DNA from: Salinispora mooreana
GTDB taxonomy: Bacteria > Actinomycetota > Actinomycetes > Mycobacteriales > Micromonosporaceae
Assembly: GCF_000379065.1 (NCBI RefSeq)
Contig: NZ_KB900614.1
Span: forward strand, 4,678,033-4,742,032
Direction: 5' to 3'
Length of the DNA stretch: 64,000 nt
Translations under genes and position numbers: made by a program
The notes under the pieces: generated by a model
The model's database searches: none
Told to the model about the DNA's origin: nothing
Seen by the model: only the letters and a program-made list of their open reading frames with translations
Shown here: one piece after another, positions 41,568 through 50,250 of the stretch
Position numbering within the stretch: the stretch's first letter is position 1
Layout of the letters: each line of letters opens with the position of its first letter

Positions 41568-42457
41568 GAGCTCGACCTCGCCTTCATGCTTGCGGCGTCC
41601 ATCCCGGCGAGCGGGTCGCCGGCCACCTCCGCGTTGTGCGCGTGCGCGAGGTGGTGCAGACCGAAGGCGGCGTCCATTGCCGAGCGCATACCCATCAGGT
41701 CCTCCGCCTGGTTGATGGCCCGTTTGGTCAGCGCCAGTCCAAAGCGGGGCATCTCGGCGATTCGTTGCGCGAGACCGAGGGTGTGGGAGTACAACTCCGC
41801 GCGGGGGACGACCCGGTTGACCATGCCGACCTCGTACGCGCGCCGAGCATCGAACCGCTCTCCGGTGAAGAGGATCTCCTTGGCGAAGCGGGGGCCCAAC
41901 GTCCACGGATGGGCGAAGTACTCCACGCCGGGGATACCCATCCGCACCACGGGGTCGGCGAAGTACGCGTCCTCGGCCGCGATGATCAGGTCGCAGACCC
42001 AGGCGAGCATGAGCCCGCCGGCGAGGCAGGCCCCCTGCACCATCGCAATGGTCGGCTTTGGAAGCTCTCGCCAGCGCCGGCACATGCCAAGGTAGACCTC
42101 CATCTCCCGGGCGTACCGCTGATCGGCGCCGGACCGACCGACGTGGTCCCACCAGAGCACTGCCCGGCGCTCGAAGCTCTGCTCGACGTCTCGGCCGGGG
42201 GAGCCGATGTCGTGGCCGGCGGAGAAGTGCTCACCTTCGCCGGCGAGCACGATGACCGCGACCGTGTCGTCATTCACGGCCGCGGCGAAAGCGGAGTCGA
42301 GGGCGTAGGTCATCGCCGAGTTCTGGGCGTTTCGGTAGCGGGGCCGGTTCATCGTGATCACCGCGGTCGCACCCTGGCGTTCGAGCCGTACCACTTCGTC
42401 CTCTGTCACTGTGCTGCCTCCTGCCGAAGTACCCACGCGAGCTGCTCGGCGCTCCAT
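41564..42457 (-). CDS. Enoyl-CoA hydratase/isomerase of the KstR2-type operon
   Basis: 297 residues of the crotonase fold in the longer (about 300 aa) subclass: VITMNRPRYRNAQNSAMTYA, GEGEHFSAGHDIGSPGRD (oxyanion loop), VQGACLAGGLMLAWVCDLII, and a C-terminal MARSS-like tail preceded by AINQAEDLMGMRSAMDAAFG. It heads a four-gene operon with three fadE genes and starts 18 bases from a perfect KstR2-type operator. It probably hydrates the product of FadE30 or FadE32. ATG 42457 has GGAGGTG before it; GTG 42409 with AGGAGG is a serious alternative. Confidence 0.78.
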   Translation of the reverse strand: MERRAARVGTSAGGSTVTEDEVVRLERQGATAVITMNRPRYRNAQNSAMTYALDSAFAAAVNDDTVAVIVLAGEGEHFSAGHDIGSPGRDVEQSFERRAVLWWDHVGRSGADQRYAREMEVYLGMCRRWRELPKPTIAMVQGACLAGGLMLAWVCDLIIAAEDAYFADPVVRMGIPGVEYFAHPWTLGPRFAKEILFTGERFDARRAYEVGMVNRVVPRAELYSHTLGLAQRIAEMPRFGLALTKRAINQAEDLMGMRSAMDAAFGLHHLAHAHNAEVAGDPLAGMDAASMKARSSS

Positions 42458-42474
42458 TGACACCTCCAAACACA

Positions 42475-42488
42475 AGCAAGTGCTTGGT
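42475..42488. promoter_or_regulatory. KstR2-type operator shared by the crotonase-fadE31 operon and fadE30-ipdF
   Basis: AGCAAGTGCTTGGT matches AnCAAGnnCTTGnT exactly. It is 18 bases from the minus-strand start and 37 bases from the plus-strand start. Confidence 0.85.
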
Positions 42489-42524
42489 AGGGTGAGCCTA
42501 CGCGCGCTTCGGGAGGTGACACCA

Positions 42525-43685
42525 GTGCACGACGACGAGTTCCGGCGGGCGGTGCGCGCCTGGCTGGTGGAGAATGTCAGCGCTGAGCTGCGGGGGGCGG
42601 GTGGACCAGGCCGGGAGCACGAGGCATACCGCGAACGGCTGGTCTTCAATCGCCGGTTGGCCGCCGCCGGCTGGACCTGTCTCGGCTGGCCGGTCGAGCA
42701 CGGCGGTCGGGGCGCGACGCTTGCCCAACAGGTCGCCTTCCACGAGGAGTACGCCCGGGCCGGCGCTCCGGCGCGCGTCGGCTATCTGGGGGAGGAGTTG
42801 CTCGGCCCGACGTTGATCGCCTACGGCACGCCGGAGCAACGCCGGCGCTTCCTACCCGGGATTCGGGCTGTCGAGCAGCTGTGGTGCCAGGGGTACTCCG
42901 AGCCGGGGGCGGGGTCCGACCTCGCCGCCGTGGCGACCCGAGCCCGACTCGTCGGCGACGAGTGGGTCATCGATGGGCAGAAGGTGTGGACGTCGTTGGC
43001 GCACGCGGCGCACTGGTGCTTCCTCCTGGCGCGGACCGAGCCCGCCGGCACCGGGCCGCGCCAGGCGGGGCTCTCCTATCTGCTCGTGCCGATGCGGCAA
43101 CCCGGCATTACGGTGCGGCCCATCCGCCAGCTGACCGGCACCTCGGAGTTCAACGAGGTCTTCTTCGACGGCGCGCGCACCTCGCGGGACATGGTTGTCG
43201 GCGAGGTCGGCCAGGGGTGGCGGGTGGCGATGGGCACCCTCGCCTTCGAGCGAGGCGCGGCGACGCTCGGCCAGCAGGTCGGGTTCCAGCGGGAGCTGGA
43301 CCGGCTGGTGGCGCTTGCCCGGCACACCGGTGTCGCCGGTGAGCCAGCGCTGCGCGACCGGCTTGCCCGCGCCGCTGTGGGGCTCTGGGCGCTGCGCGCA
43401 CACACCCTACGGACGATGGCCGAGGCTGACCAGTCGGGCCCGGGGCAGGGAGCCTCCGCGGTGAAGCTGCTCTGGTCGCGGTGGCATCAGCAGCTCGGCG
43501 AGTTGGCGATGCAGGTGTGCGGCGCCGCCGGAACGGTTGCCCAGGGTGCCCCCTACGAGTTGGACGACTGGCAGCGACACTTCCTGTTCAGTCGCGCGGA
43601 CACGATCTACGGCGGATCGGACGAGATCCAACGGGGCATCATCGCCGAGCGGGTTCTCGGCCTGCCGCGGCAGGCCCGCGGATGA
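42525..43685 (+). CDS. fadE30: Acyl-CoA dehydrogenase FadE30
   Basis: 386 residues, the length of FadE30 (Rv3560c, 385 aa), which performs the first dehydrogenation of the HIP-CoA propionyl side chain. Blocks: LGWPVEHGGRGATLAQQVAF, YSEPGAGSDLAAVATRARLV, DGQKVWTSLAHAAHWCFLLA and IYGGSDEIQRGIIAERVLGL. The GTG start at 42525 is behind GGGAGGTGAC; the open frame extends far upstream but through the operator. The stop overlaps the start of ipdF, and the fadE30-ipdF order is that of Rv3560c-Rv3559c. Confidence 0.9.
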   Translation: MHDDEFRRAVRAWLVENVSAELRGAGGPGREHEAYRERLVFNRRLAAAGWTCLGWPVEHGGRGATLAQQVAFHEEYARAGAPARVGYLGEELLGPTLIAYGTPEQRRRFLPGIRAVEQLWCQGYSEPGAGSDLAAVATRARLVGDEWVIDGQKVWTSLAHAAHWCFLLARTEPAGTGPRQAGLSYLLVPMRQPGITVRPIRQLTGTSEFNEVFFDGARTSRDMVVGEVGQGWRVAMGTLAFERGAATLGQQVGFQRELDRLVALARHTGVAGEPALRDRLARAAVGLWALRAHTLRTMAEADQSGPGQGASAVKLLWSRWHQQLGELAMQVCGAAGTVAQGAPYELDDWQRHFLFSRADTIYGGSDEIQRGIIAERVLGLPRQARG

Positions 43686-44473
43686 GGCCCCCGGGCCCGA
43701 CGCCGCTCCGCCCGGTCGGCCGGGAGCTGCTCGCGGAGAAGGTGGTGGTGGTGACCGCGGCGGCGGGATCCGGGATCGGGGCGGCCGTGGTGGAGCGCTG
43801 CCTGGACGAGGGGGCGCTCGTCGTGATCAGCGACCGGCATGTCCGCCGGCTTGCCGAGAGCCACGAACGGCTCTCGGCTGACTACCCGGGCCGGGTTCGG
43901 TCGTTGCCCTGCGACGTAACCGACGAGCAGGAAGTCGAGGCGTTAGTCAACGCTGCCGTGGCTGGCTACGGACGGCTGGACGTGGTGATCAACAATGCTG
44001 GGCTTGGCGGCACCTCGTCGGTCATGGAGATGACCGACGACGAGTGGTCGCGGGTGCTGGACGTGACTCTGACCGGCACCTTTCGCTGTACGCGGGCAGC
44101 GGTACGGCAGATGCTGGCGCAGGGCCACGGTGGGGTGGTGGTCAACAATGCTTCGGTGCTGGGCTGGCGGGCCCAGGCCGGCCAGGCGCACTATGCGGCC
44201 GCCAAGGCGGGGGTGATGGCGTTCACCCGGTGCGCGGCGCTGGACGCGGCACCCTACGGCATCCGCGTCAACGCCGTGGCGCCCAGCCTCGCCATGCACC
44301 CCAACCTGTCGAAGGTGACCAGTGCGGACCTGCTCGCCGAACTCACCGGCCGGGAGGCGTTCGGCCGGGCGGCGCAGCCCTGGGAGGTAGCGACCGTCAT
44401 GGCCTTCCTCGCCAGCGACTACGCCTCCTATCTCACCGGTGAGGTGGTCTCGGTCAGTAGCCAGCATCCCTGA
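43682..44473 (+). CDS. ipdF: IpdF: 5-hydroxy-HIP-CoA pathway dehydrogenase (SDR)
   Basis: 263 residues. The SDR loop is VVVVTAAAGSGIGAAVVERC, with DVVINNAGLGGTSSVMEMTD, VVNNASVLGWRAQAGQAHYA (Ser, Tyr, and Lys in YAAAKAG), NAVAPSLAMHPNLSKV and the terminal SSYLTGEVVSVSSQHP-type ending. It is very close to Rv3559c, named IpdF, which oxidises the ring hydroxyl of HIP-derived CoA esters to the ketone. The ATG overlaps the fadE30 stop (ATGA), so the two are coupled under the KstR2-type site. Confidence 0.9.
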   Translation: MRPPGPTPLRPVGRELLAEKVVVVTAAAGSGIGAAVVERCLDEGALVVISDRHVRRLAESHERLSADYPGRVRSLPCDVTDEQEVEALVNAAVAGYGRLDVVINNAGLGGTSSVMEMTDDEWSRVLDVTLTGTFRCTRAAVRQMLAQGHGGVVVNNASVLGWRAQAGQAHYAAAKAGVMAFTRCAALDAAPYGIRVNAVAPSLAMHPNLSKVTSADLLAELTGREAFGRAAQPWEVATVMAFLASDYASYLTGEVVSVSSQHP

Positions 44474-44552
44474 GAGCCGGCATCCGTGGAGCGTGAGCCG
44501 ATCTGCCGGAAGCAGCCCCGCGCCCAACGGTGTGCGGTGACGCCACCTGCGG

Positions 44553-45716
44553 TCAGAGGCGCTCGATTATGGTCGCGGTGGACATGGCACCGCCGGCGCA
44601 CATCGTGATCAACGCGGTGTGGGTGCCGGTCCGCTCCAACTCGTGGAGGGCGGTGGTGAGCAGTCGGGCCCCGGTACTGCCCACCGGATGCCCGAGGGCG
44701 ATCGCGCCACCGTTGACGTTCACCCTCTCCGGGTCGGCGCGGTGCACCGACAGCCAGGACAGCACGACGGCGGCGAACGCCTCGTTGACCTCAAACCGAT
44801 CGATATCCTCGATCTTCATGCCGGCGCGGGCCAGCACGCGTTCGGTCGCCTGCACGGGGCCGTCCAGGTGGTAGTAGGGCTCGGCGCCGACCAGGCACTG
44901 GGCGACGATCCTGGCCCGTGGGCGGAGACCGAGCGCGCGAGCGCGATCCGCCCCCATCAGCAGTACCGACGCGGCGCCGTCGGAGATCTGCGACGAGGTG
45001 CCGGCGGTGTGTAGTCCACCCTCGACCACCGGTCGCAGTCGGTTCAGCGCCACCAGGGTGGTGTCCCGCAGGCCCTGGTCGCGCTCCACCGTGCGGGCTT
45101 CTCCGGTCGGCTGTCCCTCGGTGTCGAGGACCGGCGCGGTCACGGGTACGACCTCGCGGTCGTAGTGCCGCTGTACCCACGCCCGGGCTGCCCTGTCCTG
45201 CGAGCGGACCCCAAACTCGTCCACCGCCGTGCGGGAGAGTCCTCGCCGGACGGCGATCCGTTCGGCGGCGACGTACTGGTTGGGTAGGTCGATCTCCCAC
45301 GAGGCCGGCCGGGGCGTGCCGGCGTCAACGCCGAGATTCGCGCGTAGCGGTACCCGGCTCATCGCCTCGACACCACAGGCGATGCCGACCTCGATGGCGT
45401 CGGTGGCGATGAGACCGGCGACCAGATGGGCGGCGTGCTGGGATGACCCGCATTGGGCGTCGATGGTGAGGCAGCCCGTCCGGTACGGCAGGCCGGCGTG
45501 TAGCCAGGCGGTGCGGGTGATGTTGTTGGACTGCTCGCCGCCCTGGGTGACGCACCCGCCGATGACCTGCTCGACCGTGCCCGGGTCGAGGTCCGCATGG
45601 GTGACGAGGGCGCGTTGTGCCGCGCCGAGCAGCTCGGCGGCGTGCAGCCCCGCCAGCCAGCCGCCACGCTTGCCGATCGGCGTGCGAACCGCGTCAACGA
45701 TCACCGGAGTGCCCAT
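44553..45716 (-). CDS. fadA5: Acetyl-CoA acetyltransferase/thiolase FadA5
   Basis: 387 residues of classical thiolase fold matching FadA5 (Rv3546, 391 aa), which releases acetyl- or propionyl-CoA from the cholesterol side chain. The nucleophile Cys is in IDAQCGSSQHAAHLVAG, followed by GVEAMSRVPLRAN and TSSQISDGAASVLLMG. Catalytic His is in GGAIALGHPVGSTGARL and the second Cys in LITMCAGGAMS. The ATG 45716 is chosen; the open frame extends across the promoter. It is divergent from cyp125, as Rv3546/Rv3545c are. Confidence 0.93.
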   Translation of the reverse strand: MGTPVIVDAVRTPIGKRGGWLAGLHAAELLGAAQRALVTHADLDPGTVEQVIGGCVTQGGEQSNNITRTAWLHAGLPYRTGCLTIDAQCGSSQHAAHLVAGLIATDAIEVGIACGVEAMSRVPLRANLGVDAGTPRPASWEIDLPNQYVAAERIAVRRGLSRTAVDEFGVRSQDRAARAWVQRHYDREVVPVTAPVLDTEGQPTGEARTVERDQGLRDTTLVALNRLRPVVEGGLHTAGTSSQISDGAASVLLMGADRARALGLRPRARIVAQCLVGAEPYYHLDGPVQATERVLARAGMKIEDIDRFEVNEAFAAVVLSWLSVHRADPERVNVNGGAIALGHPVGSTGARLLTTALHELERTGTHTALITMCAGGAMSTATIIERL

Positions 45717-45735
45717 CGCACCGTCCCTTCGGATG

Positions 45736-45749
45736 GAGAACGTGTTCTC
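45736..45749. promoter_or_regulatory. Probable KstR-type operator for fadA5
   Basis: The 16-base palindrome GGAGAACGTGTTCTCC at 45735-45750 keeps the AACnnGTT core but lacks the outer T and A. It sits 19 bases before the fadA5 start. Confidence 0.6.
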
Positions 45750-45802
45750 CGCGCCGGAGCCCACGTTACGTTGTCGAAACAACATGTGATCTGCTTGAAT
45801 AT

Positions 45803-45816
45803 TAGAACAGGTTACA
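45803..45816. promoter_or_regulatory. KstR-type operator for cyp125
   Basis: TAGAACAGGTTACA matches the consensus exactly, 12 bases before the cyp125 ATG and partly preceding its AGGAGG site. Confidence 0.82.
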
Positions 45817-45828
45817 GTAGGAGGTTCG

Positions 45829-47055
45829 ATGACTGAGCCGCGTATTCCAGTGGGATTTGACTTCACCGACCCCGCCGTCCTGGAGCGTCGTGTGCCTCGC
45901 GAGGAGTTCGCCGAGCTGCGCCGGACGGCCCCGGTCTGGTGGAACGTCCAACCAAGGGGCTCGGCCGGCTTCGACGACGACGGGTACTGGGTGGTCACCC
46001 GGTACGCCGATGTCATGGCGGTCTCTCGGGACAGCGAAACCTACTCGACTCGGGAGAACACCGCGATCGCCCGATTCCAGCCGGGCACCACCAGGGCGGA
46101 CCTCGAGATGCAGCGGGTCATCATGCTCAACGTTGACCCGCCGGAGCACACCAAGCTACGGGCCATCGTGTCCCGCGGCTTCACCCCCAGAGCGATCAAC
46201 GCGTTGCGCGGATCGCTGGCGGAGCGGGCCGAGCGCATCGTGCGGGACGCGGCTGTCCGGGGCACTGGTGACTTCGTCACCGACGTCGCGTGCGAACTGC
46301 CGTTGCAGGCGATCGCAGAGCTGATCGGGGTGCCGCAGCATCATCGTCGCAAGGTCTTCGACTGGTCGAACCAGTTGATCGGCTACGACGATCCGACGTA
46401 TGGCGTGGATCCGTTGACCGCCGCCGCCGAGCTGCTCGCGTATGCGATGGAGATGGCCGACGAGCGACAGCGCAACCCGAGCGACGATCTGGTGACCAAG
46501 CTGGTCAACGCGCAGATCGACGGGGAGCACCTGACCACTGACGAGTTCGGCTTCTTCGTGATGCTCTTGGCGGTTGCGGGCAACGAGACGACCCGGAACG
46601 CGATCACCCATGGCATGCTGGCCTTTCTCGAGCACCCAGAACAGTGGGAACTGTTCAAGGCCGAGCGCCCCCGGAGCGCGGTCGAGGAGATCATCCGCTG
46701 GGCGACCCCGGTGAACGTCTTCCAACGCACCGCGTTGGTCGACACCACCCTGGGCGGACAGGCGATTTCCGCCGGCCAACGGGTAGCGCTCTTCTACGGG
46801 TCGGCCAACTTCGACGAGTCGGTGTTCGAGGAGCCGGATCGGTTCGACATCACCCGCAGCCCCAATCCGCACCTGGGGTTCGGCGGTAGTGGCGCGCACT
46901 TCTGTCTGGGTGCGAACCTCGCCCGCCTGGAGATCGAACTGATCTTCAATTCGATCGCCGACCATATGCCGGACATCCGCAAGGCCGCCGAGCCGCAGCG
47001 GCTGCGGTCGGGCTGGATCAACGGGATCCGAGAGATGCCGGTGCGCTACCGCTGA
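45829..47055 (+). CDS. cyp125: Cytochrome P450 CYP125, steroid C26/C27 monooxygenase
   Basis: 408 residues. It oxidises the terminal side-chain methyl of cholesterol or cholestenone through alcohol to acid, opening side-chain degradation. N-terminal PVGFDFTDPAVLERRVPREE resembles CYP125A1. The I-helix oxygen-binding motif is AVAGNETTRNAITHG, and the K-helix region is SAVEEIIRWATPVNVFQRTA. The heme loop is LGFGGSGAHFCLGANLARLE, with the cysteine ligand. AGGAGGTTCG precedes the ATG. Electrons would come from a ferredoxin not encoded nearby. A hairpin follows the stop. Confidence 0.93.
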   Translation: MTEPRIPVGFDFTDPAVLERRVPREEFAELRRTAPVWWNVQPRGSAGFDDDGYWVVTRYADVMAVSRDSETYSTRENTAIARFQPGTTRADLEMQRVIMLNVDPPEHTKLRAIVSRGFTPRAINALRGSLAERAERIVRDAAVRGTGDFVTDVACELPLQAIAELIGVPQHHRRKVFDWSNQLIGYDDPTYGVDPLTAAAELLAYAMEMADERQRNPSDDLVTKLVNAQIDGEHLTTDEFGFFVMLLAVAGNETTRNAITHGMLAFLEHPEQWELFKAERPRSAVEEIIRWATPVNVFQRTALVDTTLGGQAISAGQRVALFYGSANFDESVFEEPDRFDITRSPNPHLGFGGSGAHFCLGANLARLEIELIFNSIADHMPDIRKAAEPQRLRSGWINGIREMPVRYR

Positions 47056-47057
47056 AC

Positions 47058-47084
47058 GGGAGCCCGGCTTGCGGCCGGGCTCCC
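47058..47084. terminator. Bidirectional terminator between cyp125 and choA
   Basis: Perfect 11-base arms GGGAGCCCGGC and GCCGGGCTCCC with a 5-base loop, between the two convergent stops. Confidence 0.8.
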
Positions 47085-47091
47085 GGACGGG

Positions 47092-48723
47092 TCAGGAGTG
47101 CGCGGCGAGGAACCGGTCCATGCAACGTTCGGCGTTCGCGGTGATGGTCAGGGAAGGGTTGGCCAGACAGGCCGTGCCCGGCAGGATCGATCCGTCGACG
47201 CAGAAGAGGTTGGGGTAGTCCACGCACCGACCGCCGAAGTCGGTGGCCTTGCCCATGACCATGCCGCCCAACGGGTGCCAGGTGTTCGCCGCGCCGAGCC
47301 CGGTGCCGACGCCTCGGGCGTAGGTCGGCAGACCGTGCAGTAGGTATCCCTTGCGGCCCTCGGTCTGCCACCACAACCGGGTAACCAGGTCAACTGCGGC
47401 CTTCTCGGCGGTGGTCTCCAGCACTCCGTACGGCCAGTGCACCTTGCCGGTCCCGGTCTCCGGGTCGTAGCGAATCTCGCCCCGTTCCGGAGTCATGCTG
47501 GTTACCAGGTGCGCGGTGGTACGCGGCATCCAACGGGGGACAGGTGCCGCCTCCCATGCCATCGAGGTGGGCGCGTACGGGTTGTCCTCGTCGATGTACT
47601 TGACGTTACCCGGACCGCCCTGGGCGTAGCCGACGTCCTTTCGGAGGTTGATCCGGGTCACCAGGAAGTCGCCGTTGTTGCCCCAGCCCTTGCCCACCTC
47701 CTGGTTGACCAGCCGGGGGAGCCAGCCCTTGGCCCGGGAGGTGAGCAGCAGCGAGGTGGTGTAGACGGAGCCGGCCGCCATGAACAGGTAGTCACAGACG
47801 AAGGTCCTGGTGGACAGGACCGTGCCGTGCTCGTCGATCTGCCGGCACCTGATCTCGAACTTGTCCTGGCCGGACACCTCGTGGATTTCGGTCACCTCGT
47901 GCAACGCCAGCGTGGTCACGTTGCCGGTCGCAGCAGCCCAGGCGAGGTAGTTGCGGTCCACGCTGTTCTTCGCCCCGGAGTTGCTGCCGTACGGGCCCTC
48001 GCCGATCGTGTGGCATGGCACGGCGTCACCGGAGAGTTCGGCGCGGATCACGTCCCAGTCCACGGCGAACGGAATGGGTAGGGGGGTCTGCTTGAACTCT
48101 GACAGGTAGTCGAGCCAGGCTCGGGCTCCCCGGTAGGGGCCGGTGCTCTGCACATCGTCGGGAATCGGCGTGGCGCCGAGGCGTTGCCGGGCCCGAGGCC
48201 AGTAGACATTGTTCATCTCGTCGTATCCGACCTCGGTCGGATAGACCTGTTCCCACTCGTTGCGTCGCGGCTGCGGTAGGAACATCCCGATGGCGAGGGA
48301 GCCGCCGCCGACTCCGGTGCCGCTCAGCACCGAGATTCCCTCTCCGTCGTGGCGGGCGATCAACCCAGCACGTTTCTCGATACGCGCGCCGAGGTTGATG
48401 CCCAGTGGCGGGTGGTCCAGGAACCAGCCACACCGCCAGTCCGGCTCATTGATGCCGCAGAACGTGGTGCCGGAGGCGTCAACATCCCAGCGGCGACCTC
48501 GCTCCAGCACCGTGGTCGCCACTCCGGCCTGGCCGAGTCGGTAGGCGGCGACCGCCCCGCCGAAGCCACTGCCAATGACCACGGCGGTCTTTCCGGCCAA
48601 CGCGGGTACCGGACCACCCGCCTGGGCCGCCTGCTGACCTAAAGCAGCCCCGGCGACGGCGGCGCCGGCGCCGAGCGTGGTGGCCCGTAGTAGGCCACGT
48701 CGGGAAAAGCTCGTACCTGTCAT
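47092..48723 (-). CDS. choA: Secreted cholesterol oxidase (GMC family, Tat signal)
   Basis: 543 residues. The twin-arginine signal is FSRRGLLRATTLGAGAAVAG with a hydrophobic run ending near AQAGG, so export by Tat is expected. The FAD fold is TAVVIGSGFGGAVAAYRLGQ, followed by LSGTGVGGGSLAIGMF. The C-terminal catalytic His is in NTWHPLGGMVMGKATD and Asn in LANPSLTITANAERC, as in Streptomyces and Brevibacterium type I enzymes. It converts cholesterol to cholest-4-en-3-one with H2O2. No KstR or KstR2 site is visible upstream, so control may be separate. Confidence 0.9.
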   Translation of the reverse strand: MTGTSFSRRGLLRATTLGAGAAVAGAALGQQAAQAGGPVPALAGKTAVVIGSGFGGAVAAYRLGQAGVATTVLERGRRWDVDASGTTFCGINEPDWRCGWFLDHPPLGINLGARIEKRAGLIARHDGEGISVLSGTGVGGGSLAIGMFLPQPRRNEWEQVYPTEVGYDEMNNVYWPRARQRLGATPIPDDVQSTGPYRGARAWLDYLSEFKQTPLPIPFAVDWDVIRAELSGDAVPCHTIGEGPYGSNSGAKNSVDRNYLAWAAATGNVTTLALHEVTEIHEVSGQDKFEIRCRQIDEHGTVLSTRTFVCDYLFMAAGSVYTTSLLLTSRAKGWLPRLVNQEVGKGWGNNGDFLVTRINLRKDVGYAQGGPGNVKYIDEDNPYAPTSMAWEAAPVPRWMPRTTAHLVTSMTPERGEIRYDPETGTGKVHWPYGVLETTAEKAAVDLVTRLWWQTEGRKGYLLHGLPTYARGVGTGLGAANTWHPLGGMVMGKATDFGGRCVDYPNLFCVDGSILPGTACLANPSLTITANAERCMDRFLAAHS

Positions 48724-49110
48724 GCTCGGCCCCTTCAATCGCTGTCGTGATCGGTGTCCGATGTCCCTTGATCGCGTCGGCCGCGTTGACCGCCCCTGGG
48801 CTCAGATCTCCCGCCCGGTGGTGACTGGCTCGCGTGTCGATCGAGATCGACCATTGGGCAGGTGACAGAGTTGGCGGTGGCTGTGGCCTACGCACGTGCG
48901 GAGGTCGTCGCCGCGGGTCGACCCGGTTGCGGCGGTCGTCGCCAATCAGGTCGGAGGGGAGTGGCTTCCGGGTCCGCGTCGAAGGCCCCGCGCGCCAACT
49001 ACCGTTTAAATTTATGAACATCAATCTATGGTGTGCTTTTCGCGCCGTCAACGCCCCGGGGTCGGAGCCACGAGGCGATTGGTTGGGGCCGCCCGCGGTG
49101 CCGCACGGGT
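48724..49110. other. choA upstream region, no gene seen
   Basis: About 390 bases without a supported gene. It contains a locally AT-rich patch near 49003-49030 (CCGTTTAAATTTATGAAC), unusual for this DNA, which may be promoter for choA or part of the end of the fadE29-fadE28 operon. No sterol operator is present. Confidence 0.4.
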
Positions 49111-50250
49111 TCAGGTGGTGGGGGGTGACTCATCGCCCACGCCATCGTGATCTCCCAGGCCGGTCGAGGTGAGGGCGGCCCCGATCACCCGGAGTTGGGC
49201 CGTGGCACCGCCCAACCGGAACTCGTGGTGCTTCGCGGCGAGATAGTAGCGGTGCAGTTGGTGCTCAAGGTCGATTCCTACCCCACCGTGGAGGTGAACG
49301 GCGGTGTGCGCCACCCGGTGTCCGGCATCGGCGGCCCAGAACTTGGCCGTCGCCACCTCGGTGGGGCAGGGTAGCCCTTCGGCGAGCCGCCACGCCGCCT
49401 GCCAGAGAGTGAGGCGGATCGCCTCGACATCGACGTAGGCGTCGGCGAGCCGCTGCGCCACCGCCTGGAAGGTGCCGATCGGACGACCGAACTGGATCCG
49501 GGTGCGGACGTACTCCGCGGTCAACTCCAGCGCCCGCTCGGCCACGCCGAGTTGGACGGCGCAGGATCCGATGGTGGCCCGGGTGGTGAGCCAGGCGGTG
49601 ATGGCCCTGCCGTCCGCGACGGTGCCGAGCAGCCGGTCGTCGGGAAGGGCCACCTGGTCCAGGTCCAGCCAGCCGGCCCCCTCGCCCCCCGCCACCTGCT
49701 GCAGCTCCACACTGACCCCGGGGTCGTCGGGGCGGACCAGGAAGACCGCGATCGCATCGTCAACCTCGGCCGGCACCAGCACCAGGTCGGCGTCCGGTGC
49801 GGCCGGTACGGTCGTCTTCGCGCCGGTCAGCACCCAACGACCGGCGACGCGCCCAGCCCGTACCGCACCCTCCGTGAGGGCGGCGGTCAGGACCATCGCG
49901 CCTTCCCGGGCTGGAGTGACCCAACGCGTGAGTTGTCGCTCGTCGCCGAAGGTGGCCAGGCCGGCCGCCGCGGTGACGATGCTGGTCAGGTAGGGCACGG
50001 GGGCGACGCTCCGACCCACCTCGACCAGGACACCACACTGCGCCAGGAGGCCGAGCCCGTCACCTCCCGCCCGGCGGGGCAGCGCGGCGGCGAGCACTCC
50101 GGCCGTGGCAAGCTCCTGCCAGAGTGGTCGGTCCAGGCGGAGTTCCTTAACCTCGATGTCCCGGAGTCGATCGGCGGTGACCCGGTCGGTGAGGATCTGC
50201 CGGGTGAGCAGGGCGAGGTCCCGGTGACTCTCGGCTGGTGTGAATCTCAT
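49111..50250 (-). CDS. fadE28: Acyl-CoA dehydrogenase subunit FadE28 (ChsE1/E2 partner)
   Basis: 379 residues. Blocks RFTPAESHRDLALLTRQILT, LPRRAGGDGLGLLAQCGVLV, RTRIQFGRPIGTFQAVAQRL and HGGVGIDLEHQLHRYYLAAK are those of the smaller subunit of FadE28-FadE29, an alpha2beta2 enzyme that dehydrogenates the 3-carbon steroid side chain before ChsH1-ChsH2. The Glu of LEHQLHR is the likely catalytic base. It starts in a four-base overlap (ATGA) with fadE29; in M. tuberculosis the gene order is reversed. The C-terminal 20 residues (GDHDGVGDESPPTT) are an acidic extra tail. Confidence 0.85.
   Translation of the reverse strand: MRFTPAESHRDLALLTRQILTDRVTADRLRDIEVKELRLDRPLWQELATAGVLAAALPRRAGGDGLGLLAQCGVLVEVGRSVAPVPYLTSIVTAAAGLATFGDERQLTRWVTPAREGAMVLTAALTEGAVRAGRVAGRWVLTGAKTTVPAAPDADLVLVPAEVDDAIAVFLVRPDDPGVSVELQQVAGGEGAGWLDLDQVALPDDRLLGTVADGRAITAWLTTRATIGSCAVQLGVAERALELTAEYVRTRIQFGRPIGTFQAVAQRLADAYVDVEAIRLTLWQAAWRLAEGLPCPTEVATAKFWAADAGHRVAHTAVHLHGGVGIDLEHQLHRYYLAAKHHEFRLGGATAQLRVIGAALTSTGLGDHDGVGDESPPTT

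Noticed and set aside
45736..45816. A third KstR site near 45779 (AACATGTGAT)
   Set aside because: Only one half-site fits; the second arm is GTG rather than GTT and the outer bases do not match.
44553..46016. Extending FadA5 upstream to 46016 on the minus strand
   Set aside because: The extension crosses both KstR-type sites and the start of cyp125. ATG 45716 begins exactly where thiolases begin (MGTPVIVDAVRTPIG).
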